NCBI GenBank assembly: GCA_964412195.1
Contig: CAYPNP010000009.1
Span: 124,001-188,000 of the forward strand
Length of the DNA stretch: 64,000 nucleotides
Direction of reading: 5' to 3'
DNA from: CAYPNP01 sp964412195
GTDB taxonomy: Bacteria; Acidobacteriota; JAAYUB01
The notes under the pieces were generated by a model that was not told the origin of the DNA, did not search any database, and saw nothing but the letters and a program-made list of their open reading frames with translations. Both the position numbers and the translations under genes were made by a program. Below are positions 26,024 through 35,163 of this stretch, in pieces. Every line of letters begins with the position of its first letter. Positions within the stretch are counted from its first letter, which is position 1.

Positions 26024-27028
26024 ATGGACCCGAAGAAGATCAAGATCAAGCAACCGCCGGTCCTGTTCGACGACACCCAGTCCATCATCCGCGACGTGGA
26101 GCGGCTGCTGGGGGCCACCTTCCTGGCCTACTGGAACTCCTCCAACGGCTCGGTCTGCGGCAACGACCCGGTGGCCCTGTTCGAGATCCTGAAGAAGATC
26201 GGCCCCCGGGAGCGCCTGTTCCTCTTCATCAAGTCGGACGGCGGCTCGGGCATCGCCTCGCTGCGGCTGGTGCACCTGCTGCGGCAGTATGCCCGGCAGC
26301 TCACGGCGCTGATCCCGCTGGACTGTGCCTCGGCCGCCACCATGCTGGCGCTGGGGGCCGATGACATCCAGATGGGGCCGCTGGCCTACCTGACCGCCGT
26401 CGACACCTCCATCACCCACGAGCTGTCGCCGGCCGACCGGCTCAACGAGCTGGTCAGCGTCAGCCAGGACGAGCTGACCCGGGTCATCAAGCTCTGGAAC
26501 CGCGAGACCAAGGAGGGCGAGGCCAACCCCTACCAGCACCTCTATCAGTACGTCCACCCGCTGGTCATCGGCGCCATCGACCGGGCCAGCTCGCTGTCCA
26601 TCAAGATCTGCCGGGAGATCCTGTCCTACCACCTGCGCGACGCCGAGACGGCCGACCGGATCAGTAACTGCCTCAATGCCGACTACCCCTCCCACAGCTA
26701 CCCCATCACCATCCGGGAGGCGGAGCAGATCGGCCTGCAGGTCCGCCCGATGGACGCCGCCGTCAATGACCTGCTCCTGGAGCTGAACACGCTCTACTCC
26801 GAGATGGGCCAGCGGGCGGTGACCGACTTCAGCGAGACCAAGTACCACAACAACGAGATCCTGAACATCCTGGAGGGCCGGGACCTTCAGCTCTTCTTCC
26901 AGAACGACAAGGACTGGCACTACATGACCGAGGAGCGGCGCTGGTCGCCCATGAACGACGAGAGCGCCTGGCACCGGCTGGAGCGGGTCGACGGCAAGGT
27001 CCAGCGGACCTTCTTCCACATTCGGTAA
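26024..27028 (+). CDS. SDH-family Clp-fold serine protease-like protein
   Basis: A 334-residue protein of the family named after serine dehydrogenase proteinase, which shares the ClpP/SppA crotonase-like fold. FLFIKSDGGSGIASLRLVHLL corresponds to the oxyanion glycine region. CASAATMLALGADDIQMGPLAYL carries the nucleophilic serine in the usual position. The C-terminal ~150 residues are helical and end with FSETKYHNNEILNILEGRDLQLFF, which I cannot assign. There is no signal peptide, unlike SppA. It follows the adenosyltransferase with 3 nt between, but a functional link to cobalamin is not apparent. Confidence 0.78.
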   Translation: MDPKKIKIKQPPVLFDDTQSIIRDVERLLGATFLAYWNSSNGSVCGNDPVALFEILKKIGPRERLFLFIKSDGGSGIASLRLVHLLRQYARQLTALIPLDCASAATMLALGADDIQMGPLAYLTAVDTSITHELSPADRLNELVSVSQDELTRVIKLWNRETKEGEANPYQHLYQYVHPLVIGAIDRASSLSIKICREILSYHLRDAETADRISNCLNADYPSHSYPITIREAEQIGLQVRPMDAAVNDLLLELNTLYSEMGQRAVTDFSETKYHNNEILNILEGRDLQLFFQNDKDWHYMTEERRWSPMNDESAWHRLERVDGKVQRTFFHIR

Positions 27029-27032
27029 ATCC

Positions 27033-27237
27033 TTCACCACAAAGGCACAAAGGACACAAAGCAATCCGCAATCAATTGGTTATTGGATAATCATGAATAG
27101 TTATTTGTTATATCCGAGCGAGCATTCCGGACGGCGATCGCTGGGAACTATTTGCCGGATATAACAAACAATCAATATCCAATAACCGATAACCATTTTC
27201 TGCGGATTGCTTTGTGTCCTTTGTGTCTTTGTGGTGA
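27033..27237. repeat. Large nested hairpin of CACAAAGG and other repeat units upstream of hisS
   Basis: A ~205-bp palindromic element. The outer arms begin TCACCACAAAGGCACAAAGG at 27033 and end with the reverse complement at 27237. Further in, CAATCCGCA matches TGCGGATTG, and GGTTATTGGATA matches TATCCAATAACC. The core TTTGTTATATCCG (27104-27116) pairs with CGGATATAACAAA (27156-27168) without mismatch. It is A+T-rich relative to its surroundings and ends 46 bp before the hisS start, so the hisS promoter overlaps or adjoins it. Confidence 0.85.
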
Positions 27238-27283
27238 GTTTTGGTAGAATGAGCGGTTTGAACGATTCGGAGCGAGGTGGCGA

Positions 27284-28549
<1,266 letters not shown>

Positions 28550-28553
28550 CGCC

Positions 28554-30314
28554 ATGCCTCTGCGCACCCATACCTGCGGCGAGCCGAACCTGTCCCTGGT
28601 CGGCCGCGAAGTGACCCTGGCCGGCTGGGTCCAGGCCTCCCGCAACCTCGGCAGCCTGCTGTTCCTGCAGCTGCGGGACCGCTACGGCCTCTGCCAGGTG
28701 ACCTTCCGCAAGGAGGAGCAGCCCGATCTCTTCGAGCAGGCGGCCGCGCTCCGCAGCGAGTTCGTGGTCCGGGTGAAGGGCGTGGTGAACGCGCGCGGCC
28801 CCAAGGACGTGAACCCCGCCATGCCCACCGGCGAGGTGGAGGTGATCGCCACGGAGCTGGAGCCGCTGAACCCGTCCGAGCTGCCGCCGTTCGAGATCCA
28901 GGACGAGGTGCGCGCCTCCGAGGAGCTGCGCCTCAAGTACCGCTACTTGGACCTGCGCCGGCGGCCCATGGCCGAGAACCTGGCGCTGCGCCACCGGGTG
29001 ACCATGGAGGTCCGCCGGCACCTCGACGCCGAGCGCTTCCTGGAGATCGAGACGCCCTTCCTGACCAAGTCCACCCCCGAGGGCGCCCGCGACTATCTGG
29101 TGCCCAGCCGGATCCACCACGGCCGCTTCTACGCCCTGCCGCAGTCGCCGCAGCTCTTCAAGCAGTTGCTGATGGTGGCGGGCATGGACCGCTACTTCCA
29201 GATCGTGCGCTGCTTCCGCGACGAGGACCTGCGGGCCGACCGCCAGCCCGAGTTCACCCAGATCGACATCGAGATGAGCTTCATTGAGCCGGAGGACATC
29301 TTCGCCCTGATGGAGCCGTTGATGCAGCGCGTCTTCGCCCTGATCGGCATCGACGTCCAGACGCCGTTCCCGCGGATGTCCTACCGGGAGGCGCTGGACC
29401 GGTTCGGCGTCGACCGGCCGGACACCCGCTTCGGCCTGGAGCTCCAGGACCTGACCGAATTCTTCCGGGTGACCGACTTCGCCGTCTTCCGCAACATCGT
29501 CAGCGGCGGCGGCCACGTGCGCGGGATCGTCATCCCCGGCGCCGCCCGCTGGAGCCGCAAGCAGCTCGACGGGCTCCAGGAGCAGGCGAAGGCCGCCGGC
29601 GCCGCCGGGCTGGCCTGGATCAAGCCGGAGGAGGGCAAGTGGAAGGCCTCCCTGCCGGCGGCGGTGACGGAGGCGGAGCGCGAGAAGATGTTCCGGCACG
29701 CCGGCGGCCGCGAGGGCGACCTGCTGGCCATCGTCGCCGGCGCGCCCAAGACGGTGCGCGAGGCGCTCAGCGTACTGCGCCTCCAGATCGGCCGCCAGGA
29801 GAGCCTGATCGACGACAAGAAATTCAGCTTCGTCTGGGTGGTCGACTTCCCCATGTTCGAGTACGACGAGGAGGCCAAGCGCTTCGTGGCCTGCCACCAC
29901 CCCTTCACCTCGCCGCAGGATCCGGCGTTCCAGGACCCGTCGACCGCGCTGGCCAAGGCCTACGACCTCGTGCTGAACGGCACCGAGATCGGCGGCGGCT
30001 CCATCCGGATCCACCGCGAGGACGTGCAGCAGCACGTCTTCCAGGCCATGGGCATCGCGCCGGAGGAGGCCCGGGAGAAGTTCGGCTTCCTCCTGGACGC
30101 CCTGCGCTACGGCGCCCCGCCCCACGGCGGCATCGCCCTCGGTCTGGACCGGCTGGTGATGATACTGGCGGGGGAGAAATCGATCCGCGACGTGATCCCG
30201 TTCCCCAAGACCACCTCGGCCATGTGCCTGATGACCGGCTCACCGTCGGGAGTGGCCCCGGCCCAGCTGCGCGAGCTCGGCCTCGACCTGCGGGAGGGAG
30301 GCGATGGAAGCTGA
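28554..30314 (+). CDS. aspS: Aspartate--tRNA ligase, bacterial type
   Basis: A 586-residue class II synthetase with an N-terminal OB-fold (VTLAGWVQASRNLGSLLFLQLRDRYG), catalytic motif 2 (FRDEDLRADRQPEFTQIDIEM), the bacterial GAD insertion domain in the middle (FGLELQDLTEFF to about residue 420), and motif 3 (GIALGLDRLVMILAG). The usual bacterial C-terminal words IRDVIPFPKT are present. AAGGAG lies 8 nt before the ATG. Whether it is discriminating or non-discriminating (also charging tRNA-Asn) cannot be decided reliably by eye. Its end overlaps the next gene by 11 bp. Confidence 0.96.
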   Translation: MPLRTHTCGEPNLSLVGREVTLAGWVQASRNLGSLLFLQLRDRYGLCQVTFRKEEQPDLFEQAAALRSEFVVRVKGVVNARGPKDVNPAMPTGEVEVIATELEPLNPSELPPFEIQDEVRASEELRLKYRYLDLRRRPMAENLALRHRVTMEVRRHLDAERFLEIETPFLTKSTPEGARDYLVPSRIHHGRFYALPQSPQLFKQLLMVAGMDRYFQIVRCFRDEDLRADRQPEFTQIDIEMSFIEPEDIFALMEPLMQRVFALIGIDVQTPFPRMSYREALDRFGVDRPDTRFGLELQDLTEFFRVTDFAVFRNIVSGGGHVRGIVIPGAARWSRKQLDGLQEQAKAAGAAGLAWIKPEEGKWKASLPAAVTEAEREKMFRHAGGREGDLLAIVAGAPKTVREALSVLRLQIGRQESLIDDKKFSFVWVVDFPMFEYDEEAKRFVACHHPFTSPQDPAFQDPSTALAKAYDLVLNGTEIGGGSIRIHREDVQQHVFQAMGIAPEEAREKFGFLLDALRYGAPPHGGIALGLDRLVMILAGEKSIRDVIPFPKTTSAMCLMTGSPSGVAPAQLRELGLDLREGGDGS

Positions 30315-31290
30315 CTTGAAGTACCTTCGGGAGTCGGAGCTGTTCAAGGGGCTGCCCGACGCGCTGCTCCAGAAGATCTGCCAGCGGGGCACGCTGAAGA
30401 AGTACGGGCCCAACGACATCGTCTTCGTCGAAGGCGAGCAGAATTTCGAGATGTACGTCATCCGCGGCGGCGTGGTGGAGATCCGCAAGGACAAGGGCGA
30501 GGGGCACCTGCCGGCGGTGGTGGCCTATCTGACCGTCGGCGAGTGCTTCGGCGAGATGGCCCTGATCACGGGAAGGCCGCGATCCGCCTCCGCCCGCGTC
30601 CCCGAGGGGGCCGAGATCCTGCAGATCCCGGCGGAGGTCTACGAGGAGCAGATGCTGGGGAACGTCTTGTTCCTGCGGCGCCTGTGCGAGCTGCTGGCCT
30701 ACCGCCTCGAGCACGCCGACGTGAAGATCGCCGCCGGCACCGGCGGCAAGGAGCTGCGCGGCAGCCTGCAGTACTTCGACGCGGCCACGGTGATGCAGAC
30801 GCTGATCAACTCCGGCCAGAGCGGGGTGATGGTCATCGAGACGCCGGACCACGTCCAGGCCGAGGTCGTCTTCTCCGGCGGCCAGATCCTGCACGCCAAG
30901 ATGCAGAACCTGGAGGGCGAGGACGCCTTCTACCAGATCTTCCAGGAAGAGCTGACGGGCGAGTTCGTGTTCCGTGGCGAGGACGTCGATCCGGGAAGCA
31001 TCCCGTGCCCCATCGGCATGAATCCCATGAACCTCCTGCTGGAGGCCATGCGGATGAAGGACGAGCTGAAGGTCTTCCTCGCGGAGATCGAGGACTTCCA
31101 CCGGGTCTTCCGGCCGAAGAAGAAGACCCTCGTCTGGAAGGACGCCGAGACGCTGGACACGGCCCTGCTGATCTGGATGAAGCTGGCCGAGGGCGTCACC
31201 CTGGGCCGGCTGCTCAAGGACGTGAACCGCTGCTCCTACAACGTCCTCGCCATCATCCGGAAGATGATGGAAGAGGGCCTGATCGAGTGA
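30304..31290 (+). CDS. Cyclic-nucleotide-binding-like domain protein with DUF4388
   Basis: A 328-residue cytoplasmic protein. Residues about 12-125 form a CRP-like cyclic-nucleotide-binding barrel (FVEGEQNFEMYVIRGGVVEI; VGECFGEMALITGRPRSASA, the phosphate-binding cassette). Residues about 150-230 match DUF4388 (LRGSLQYFDAATVMQTLINSGQSG), a domain common in regulators of gliding and environmental bacteria. The last 90 residues look like a winged-helix fold (LGRLLKDVNRCSYNVLAIIRKMMEEGLIE). GGGAGG precedes the ATG, which lies 11 bp inside aspS. Its role in the hisS-aspS operon is unknown. Confidence 0.85.
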   Translation: MEADLKYLRESELFKGLPDALLQKICQRGTLKKYGPNDIVFVEGEQNFEMYVIRGGVVEIRKDKGEGHLPAVVAYLTVGECFGEMALITGRPRSASARVPEGAEILQIPAEVYEEQMLGNVLFLRRLCELLAYRLEHADVKIAAGTGGKELRGSLQYFDAATVMQTLINSGQSGVMVIETPDHVQAEVVFSGGQILHAKMQNLEGEDAFYQIFQEELTGEFVFRGEDVDPGSIPCPIGMNPMNLLLEAMRMKDELKVFLAEIEDFHRVFRPKKKTLVWKDAETLDTALLIWMKLAEGVTLGRLLKDVNRCSYNVLAIIRKMMEEGLIE

Positions 31291-31298
31291 GCCAATTG

Positions 31299-31510
31299 CG
31301 AATTGCGGATTGCGAATTGCGGATTGCGGAGTGTCCGGCGCGAGGCTGGAGGCTCGAGACTCGAGGCTCGGGGTTCGATTCCTGAGCTCTTGTCTCTAAT
31401 CGATAGTCTCTGGTATCGAGTCTCCAGCCTCGAGCCCCGAGCCTCGTGGAAATGCGGATTGACTTCGACGTTCAACGTTCCATGTTCGATGTTCAGCGTT
31501 CGATTGGATT
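31299..31510. repeat. Three-family repeat island upstream of the phosphatidyltransferase gene
   Basis: In order: ATTGCGGATTGCGAATTG units (31299-31338), GAGGCTCGAGACTCGAGGC units (31341-31375) with inverted counterparts (31417-31448), and TTCAACGTTCCATGTTCGATG units (31465-31500). The last family runs up to the ATG of the next gene, whose upstream region therefore lacks a normal ribosome binding site. Confidence 0.75.
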
Positions 31511-31513
31511 CCC

Positions 31514-32200
31514 ATGCGAGCTGACTGGCTGACCCTCCCGAACTTTCTCTCCGCGGCTCGCGTCCTGGTCCTGCCGTGGACCGTCCTGGCGCTGCGCGCC
31601 CATGACCGCCCCGTCCTGCTCGGGCTGGTGCTCTTCATCGCCGCCACCGATTTCCTGGACGGCTGGCTGGCCCGGCGGCTGGGCGTGGTGTCGGACTTCG
31701 GCAAGCTCCTCGACCCGCTGGCGGACAAGATCTGCGCCCTGGTCTGCTCGGTGGCCCTGGTGGCCTACACCGATTTCCCGGCGTGGGGCATGGTCCTGAT
31801 CTGGGGCAAGGACCTGCTGATCGCCGCCGGCGGGGCGCTCATCAGCCGGCGGGAGAAGCTGCCGGTCACGCCGAACTTCTGGGGCAAGGCCGCGGCGTTC
31901 CTCGAGATCACCGCGTTCGCCGTGTTCTCCTTCGACCTCGAGCCGCTGAAAACGGACACGCTGGCGGTGATGGCCGGCTTCATCGTGCTGTCCTTCCTGA
32001 CCTACGCGGGCGTGTTCGTGGAGGTGCTGCGCGGCCGGCGCTCCGTCGCCGAGGTCGTCGCCGGATACACGGCATACGGGCTGCGCCGCGATGCCGCCGG
32101 CGGGGCCCGGTGGCAGAACCGGCTCGTCTACGGCCTGGTCGCCATCCTGCTGGCCCGCCTGGCCTGGCTGCTCGCCGCGAACTGGCACCAATTTCACTGA
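31514..32200 (+). CDS. CDP-alcohol phosphatidyltransferase
   Basis: A 228-residue integral membrane enzyme with about six helices that exchanges an alcohol for CMP on CDP-diacylglycerol or a similar substrate. The full motif D-x2-D-G-x2-A-R-x8-G-x3-D-x3-D is visible at Asp46 to Asp71 (TDFLDGWLARRLG...DFGKLLDPLAD). The LPNFLSAARVLVLP start is typical of PgsA-like phosphatidylglycerophosphate synthases, but the substrate is not proven. The 5' flank is repeat DNA, and no clear ribosome binding site is seen before ATG 31514. Confidence 0.87.
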   Translation: MRADWLTLPNFLSAARVLVLPWTVLALRAHDRPVLLGLVLFIAATDFLDGWLARRLGVVSDFGKLLDPLADKICALVCSVALVAYTDFPAWGMVLIWGKDLLIAAGGALISRREKLPVTPNFWGKAAAFLEITAFAVFSFDLEPLKTDTLAVMAGFIVLSFLTYAGVFVEVLRGRRSVAEVVAGYTAYGLRRDAAGGARWQNRLVYGLVAILLARLAWLLAANWHQFH

Positions 32201-32213
32201 TCCCCTGCGGGAC

Positions 32214-32301
32214 TCGGGACTCGAGGCTAGAGACTCGAGACTCGGGACTCAGGAATTGGGATCCGAGCCTCTAACCTCGAGCCTCTAGCCTCGAGTCTTG
32301 C
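32214..32301. repeat. GACTCGAGGCTAG-family inverted repeat
   Basis: Left arm 32219-32250 (GACTCGAGGCTAGAGACTCG and more) and right arm 32264-32297 (GAGCCTCTAACCTCGAGCCT and more) are approximate reverse complements. The element lies between the phosphatidyltransferase and the DUF1684 lipoprotein genes. Confidence 0.7.
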
Positions 32302-32361
32302 CCTTGCCGATCCTTGGCGGCGCGGGTACAATAGCCGGGAATTCTCGACGGAGGGCACTGC

Positions 32362-33372
32362 ATGCAGATTCCTTTCCTGCGCCACCTTGCCCGGTTCCTG
32401 CCGCTCGCGGGGGGTGTCTTGCTGCTGGTCTTCCTGGCCGCCTGCGCCGAGGAGGCGCCGGTCCCGGGGACCACGCCGTCCTCGGGAGAGGAAGCGGCCG
32501 CCGGTCCGACCATGGCTTCCCCGGTCTCGGGGCCGCCCCCGTCGCCCGAGTATGTCCAGCAACTACAGGCGTGGCGGAACAACCGGATCCAGCGCCTGAA
32601 GGCCCCCGACGGCTGGCTGAGCCTGGCCGGCCTGTTCTGGCTGAAAGAGGGGACGGACACCTTCGGCGCCGATCCCGGCCAGGACCTCGTCGTCCAGGTC
32701 CAGGGCGCGCCGCCGCGGATCGGAACGTTCACCCTCGCCCGGAACCAGGTGCGCTTCACCGCCGCCGAGGGCGCCGATGTCCGGCAGGGCGGGGTGCCGG
32801 TGCGCGAAGTCGTCTGCCGGAGCGACGCCGAGGGTGCCGCGACGGTCCTGACTTGTGGAACGCTGTCCTGGTTTGTGATCCGGCGGGGCGACAAGGTGGG
32901 GGTGCGGCTCAAAGACAGCGCCAACCCGCGGATCGCCCAGCTGAACGACATCCCCATGTTCCCCATCGACACCGCCTGGCGGGTAACGGCCACCCTCCTC
33001 CGATACCCCGAGCCCAAGGAAGTGCTGACGCCCACCGTCATCGGCGGCGTAATCAAGGAGAAAAGCCCCGGCGTGCTGTCGTTCAAGATCGCCGGGCAAT
33101 CCTGCCGGCTGCAGCCGGTGGAAGAGGCGGACGGCAGCCTGTTCGTGGTCTTCGGTGACGCCACCAGCGGGACCGAGACCTACGGCGGCGGGCGCTTCCT
33201 CGAGATTCCGAAACCGGACGGCACGAACAAGACGGTCATCGACTTCAATCGGGCCTACAATCCGCCGTGCGTGTTTTCTCCCTATGCCACCTGCCCGTTG
33301 CCGACCTCGGAGAACATCCTGCCGGTCCGGGTGACCGCCGGCGAAAAGATGGTGCTGGGCTTCGGGCATTGA
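32362..33372 (+). CDS. DUF1684-family lipoprotein
   Basis: A 336-residue protein with a lipoprotein signal (LAGGVLLLVFLAAC; lipobox near residue 28). The family-specific blocks are clear: KAPDGWLSLAGLFWLKEG near residue 80, MFPIDTAWRVTATL in the middle, and the conserved end TYGGGRFLEIPKPDG, DFNRAYNPPCVFSPYATCPL and PTSENILPVRV. The biochemical function of DUF1684 is not established. GGAGGG lies 7 nt before the ATG. Lipidation suggests a periplasm-facing membrane location. Confidence 0.85.
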   Translation: MQIPFLRHLARFLPLAGGVLLLVFLAACAEEAPVPGTTPSSGEEAAAGPTMASPVSGPPPSPEYVQQLQAWRNNRIQRLKAPDGWLSLAGLFWLKEGTDTFGADPGQDLVVQVQGAPPRIGTFTLARNQVRFTAAEGADVRQGGVPVREVVCRSDAEGAATVLTCGTLSWFVIRRGDKVGVRLKDSANPRIAQLNDIPMFPIDTAWRVTATLLRYPEPKEVLTPTVIGGVIKEKSPGVLSFKIAGQSCRLQPVEEADGSLFVVFGDATSGTETYGGGRFLEIPKPDGTNKTVIDFNRAYNPPCVFSPYATCPLPTSENILPVRVTAGEKMVLGFGH

Positions 33373-33378
33373 GTTCCC

Positions 33379-33529
33379 CTCCGTGCTCGTGCTCGGCCAT
33401 GGGACTTGGGACCTGGGGACTGGGACCTGGCTGGAAAACCGATCGTAATCGTCGATCGTACTCGTAATCGTGCTCGTAATCGTAATCGAAACAAGAAGAT
33501 ACACGCAGAGACGCAGAGTTCGCAGAGAA
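33379..33529 (-). repeat. Composite dispersed element, copy 2
   Basis: Read on the minus strand, this copy has CTCTGCGTGTAT, then TTCGATTACGATTACGAGC, ACGATCGACGATTACGATCGG, CCAGGTCCCAGTCCCCAGG, and GAGCACGAGCACG. These are the modules of copy 1 (22735-22886) in the same order. It fills the gap between the DUF1684 gene and the small membrane protein gene. Confidence 0.78.
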
Positions 33530-33591
33530 ATCGATTAAACAGAGTGTACAGCCCGGCTTTCGTTGAACTTCGGCAGATCCGGGAGGCGGCG

Positions 33592-33996
33592 ATGGACCAG
33601 GAACCGATCCGGCATGTCCTCCGGCAACTCAACTACCAGCCCATGGAAAAATCCTGGGGCCTGCTGGTCCGCCTGCCGCTCGGGTGCGACCTGCGCATCC
33701 GGCCCTGCGGGGACGGCCCGCCGAGGATCCTCCCGTACTTCGGCTCGGCCCCCCGGTCCCTCCACTCCTGGCTCATGCCTGTGCTATACCTGCTCCTGTT
33801 CATCGTCTTCCTTCAGGACCCCGGCTTCGACGTGCGGCAGATGACCGGCTTGCTGCTCCTCGTCCTCCTCGGCTGCACGCTGGATGTCTGCCGGTACGTC
33901 GTGACCGAGGGCGCCATCACCCGGATCGCCACGTACCTCGCGGCCTCCGGGCGCGTGTCCTGCCCGCCGGACGTCCGTCCCGCCGGGGCGGACTGA
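33592..33996 (+). CDS. Small membrane protein of unknown function
   Basis: A 134-residue protein from ATG 33592, preceded by GGGAGG. The first ~60 residues are soluble (MEKSWGLLVRLPLGCDLRIRP). Two adjacent hydrophobic helices follow (SWLMPVLYLLLFIVFLQ and MTGLLLLVLLGCTLDVCRYVV), then a short tail. I do not recognise a family. Codon composition resembles that of neighbouring genes, so the frame is likely real. Confidence 0.5.
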   Translation: MDQEPIRHVLRQLNYQPMEKSWGLLVRLPLGCDLRIRPCGDGPPRILPYFGSAPRSLHSWLMPVLYLLLFIVFLQDPGFDVRQMTGLLLLVLLGCTLDVCRYVVTEGAITRIATYLAASGRVSCPPDVRPAGAD

Positions 33997-34138
33997 CGCC
34001 GGCATCGAACGGGTCGAGGTCAATGGAGGTGAAGATGGGGGCCGGTGACGGCAAAATGGACATTTTGGGACTGGATTTGCGCTCCGGCGTCAGTCGCCGC
34101 CGGCGGCGGCGACGTCCGCTCCCGGAGGTGTTGAACTC

Positions 34139-34939
34139 ATGCGAATCATCGTGATCGGCTGGAAGCAGGAGGTCGCCGACGAACGGGCGGAGGCGCTGCG
34201 GCGGGAGGGCCTTGCGGTCACGGCGCTCGTGCCGGCAGGCCCCGAATTCCTGAAGTCGCTGCAGAAGGAGCCCCCTGAAGTCATCGTGATCGACCTGGAG
34301 CGGCGGCCGGCGGGAGGGCGGGACCTGGGCCTGTGGCTCCGAAGCCGGAAAGCCACGCGGGACATCCCCCTGGTGTTCGCTGGTGGCGACGCCTCCCGGG
34401 CCGCGGAGATCCGCCGGCTCCTCCCCGGGGCGGGCTATTGCGCCTGGGCGGACGCCGCCGCCGCAACCCGGCGAGCCCGCACGATGAAAAAAGCGGTGAA
34501 GGCGGCAACCGCCTCGGTCATGGCCGCCTACGCAGGCCGGCCGCTGGCGCAGAAGCTCGGCATCCGGCCGGGTGCGACCGTGGCGCTGGTCGGGGCGCCG
34601 AAGAGATTCGAGGCGCTGCTGGGCGAGCTTCCCGCCGGCGCCCGCGTCCGGCGGGAACCGGAGCGGAAGCGCGGCCCGTACGGAGAAGCGGTCGGGACGA
34701 TCCTCTGGTTCGTCCGGTCGCGGTCGGAGCTGGAGACCGGCATGGCCGCCATGGCCGCCCGGACGGCAGCCGGTCGGCTCTGGATCTGTTGGCCTAAGCA
34801 GGGCTCGGTGCTGGTCGCCGACGTCACCCAGAACCGCGTTCGCGAAGTCGGTTTGGCCGCGGGACTGGTGGATTTCAAGATTTGTGCGATCGACGCCGAC
34901 TGGTCGGGCCTCTGCTTCGTCCGCCGCAGGGGCCGGTAG
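34139..34939 (+). CDS. Receiver-like domain fused to DUF3052
   Basis: A 266-residue cytoplasmic protein. Residues 1-115 resemble a response-regulator receiver (VIVIDLERR at the phospho-acceptor strand; RDIPLVFAGGD), but it looks degenerate and the phospho-acceptor site is uncertain. Residues about 130-262 match DUF3052: YAGRPLAQKLGIRPGATVALVGAP, ILWFVRSRSELETGM, LWICWPK and the ending LVDFKICAIDADWSGLCFVRR. DUF3052 proteins are usually stand-alone, so the fusion is notable. CGGAGG lies 8 nt before the ATG. Function is unknown. Confidence 0.72.
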   Translation: MRIIVIGWKQEVADERAEALRREGLAVTALVPAGPEFLKSLQKEPPEVIVIDLERRPAGGRDLGLWLRSRKATRDIPLVFAGGDASRAAEIRRLLPGAGYCAWADAAAATRRARTMKKAVKAATASVMAAYAGRPLAQKLGIRPGATVALVGAPKRFEALLGELPAGARVRREPERKRGPYGEAVGTILWFVRSRSELETGMAAMAARTAAGRLWICWPKQGSVLVADVTQNRVREVGLAAGLVDFKICAIDADWSGLCFVRRRGR

Positions 34940-35163
34940 CCCCTCCCGGGTGTTTCTTCCCTACCGGGGGTGTCCGGACGGGTCCCGATATCTGTGACCC
35001 TCGGGATGATCCAATGCAGAATGCCGCGGGGAGGAAGCCCGGCCTGACCGCCGCGCATCCAACTAAATTCTCCCGCCCATGTCCGGCGGGCTTTCCAGGG
35101 ACGGCTCCGAAGATGCAGGTCGTTCCCTGGGAGAGAACGCAGATTTTCATCGAGGATGGCCTT

